Positions 16,522-16,868 of a DNA stretch of 16,868 bases are shown piece by piece. Location: the NCBI GenBank assembly GCA_023409175.1, contig JAEYIG010000021.1, positions 1-16,868 on the forward strand, read 5' to 3'. This DNA comes from Pseudomonadota bacterium (GTDB taxonomy: Bacteria > Pseudomonadota > Gammaproteobacteria > Burkholderiales > Burkholderiaceae_D). A model generated the notes under the pieces. The model saw only the letters and a program-made list of their open reading frames with translations, was not told the DNA's origin and did not search any database. How positions within the stretch are numbered: position 1 is the stretch's first letter; every line of letters starts with the position of its first letter. Position numbers and translations under genes: made by a program.

Positions 16522-16868
16522 TTAACGTTTGGAGAACTGTTTGGCGCGGCGGGCTTTGCGCAGGCCAACTTTTTTACGTTCTACTTCACGTGCGTCGCGG
16601 GTAATGAAACCTGCTTTGGACAGTGCCGGTTTCAGGGCTGCGTCGTAGTCAACCAGAGCGCGGCTGATGCCGTGACGGACTGCACCGGACTGGCCGGATT
16701 CACCGCCACCCTTGACGTTGACGAGAATGTCGAAACGTTCAAGGTTTTCGGTCAGTTCCAGAGGCTGGCGAATGACCATCAGGCCGGTTTCGCGGGAAAA
16801 ATATTCGTTAGCCGGTTTGCCGTTAACGGTGATTTTGCCGGAGCCTGCTTTGATGAAAACACGAGCCA
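16522..16868 (-). CDS. rpsI: 30S ribosomal protein S9 (C-terminal part)
   Basis: Ribosomal protein S9 of the small subunit. The frame runs off the right edge; 115 residues or so are present and the first 15 or 16 of about 130 are missing. Visible parts are [16 protein letters not shown], the central [21 protein letters not shown], and the basic tail [19 protein letters not shown], which reaches the decoding centre. The C-terminal SKR, which contacts P-site tRNA, is intact. The partner rplM would be expected just beyond the window. An in-frame ATG at 16779 is internal, not the start. Confidence 0.98.
   Translation of the reverse strand, partial: ARVFIKAGSGKITVNGKPANEYFSRETGLMVIRQPLELTENLERFDILVNVKGGGESGQSGAVRHGISRALVDYDAALKPALSKAGFITRDAREVERKKVGLRKARRAKQFSKR

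Overview
The window is ordinary chromosomal DNA from a proteobacterium, most likely a betaproteobacterium of the order Burkholderiales. The evidence is the rpsI-argC-erpA gene order, an ECF sigma factor followed by DUF3619- and DUF3106-type genes, and a complete iscRSUA-hscBA-fdx-iscX operon. Base composition looks close to 50% GC by eye, which is low for Burkholderiales and would suit an Oxalobacter-like member of Oxalobacteraceae. That genus-level guess is an inference. I see no mobile element, CRISPR array, tRNA, rRNA or long repeat. Coding density is high and the only gene-free stretch over 300 bases is 5896-6333.

Layout. (1) 1-2546, plus strand: the end of nrdA, then nrdB and a yfaE-type ferredoxin gene, together an aerobic class Ia ribonucleotide reductase set. 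It ends at a two-way terminator (2575-2603) shared with the convergent ilv operon. (2) 2626-5895, minus strand: ilvB-ilvH-ilvC, branched-chain amino acid synthesis, with a long untranslated region upstream that holds a possible leader peptide. (3) 6334-7907, plus strand: an ECF-type sigma factor, a small single-pass membrane protein and a membrane-anchored helical protein, packed as one operon behind a good sigma-70-type promoter. This is the least understood part of the window. (4) 7954-9191: rnfH and ratA on the minus strand, divergent from smpB on the plus strand. (5) 9217-14724, minus strand: the full Isc iron-sulfur assembly operon, with a well-matched IscR-type operator over its promoter. 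(6) 14896-16868, minus strand: erpA, argC and the 3' part of rpsI, with strong terminators after erpA and after rpsI.

How the genes work together. The isc operon builds Fe-S clusters: IscS supplies sulfur, IscU is the scaffold, HscA/HscB release the cluster, Fdx supplies electrons, IscA and ErpA are A-type carriers, and IscR senses cluster status. YfaE is itself an Fe-S protein and is expected to maintain the diiron-tyrosyl cofactor of NrdB. RatA, RnfH and SmpB form a conserved neighbourhood; SmpB acts in ribosome rescue.

I did not find a clearly new biological system. The best candidate for undescribed biology is the sigma/DUF3619/DUF3106 cassette, whose layout recalls sigma, membrane anti-sigma and envelope sensor modules. 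The main regulatory signals worth following are the ilvB leader, the inverted repeat inside the sigma-gene promoter, and the IscR box.
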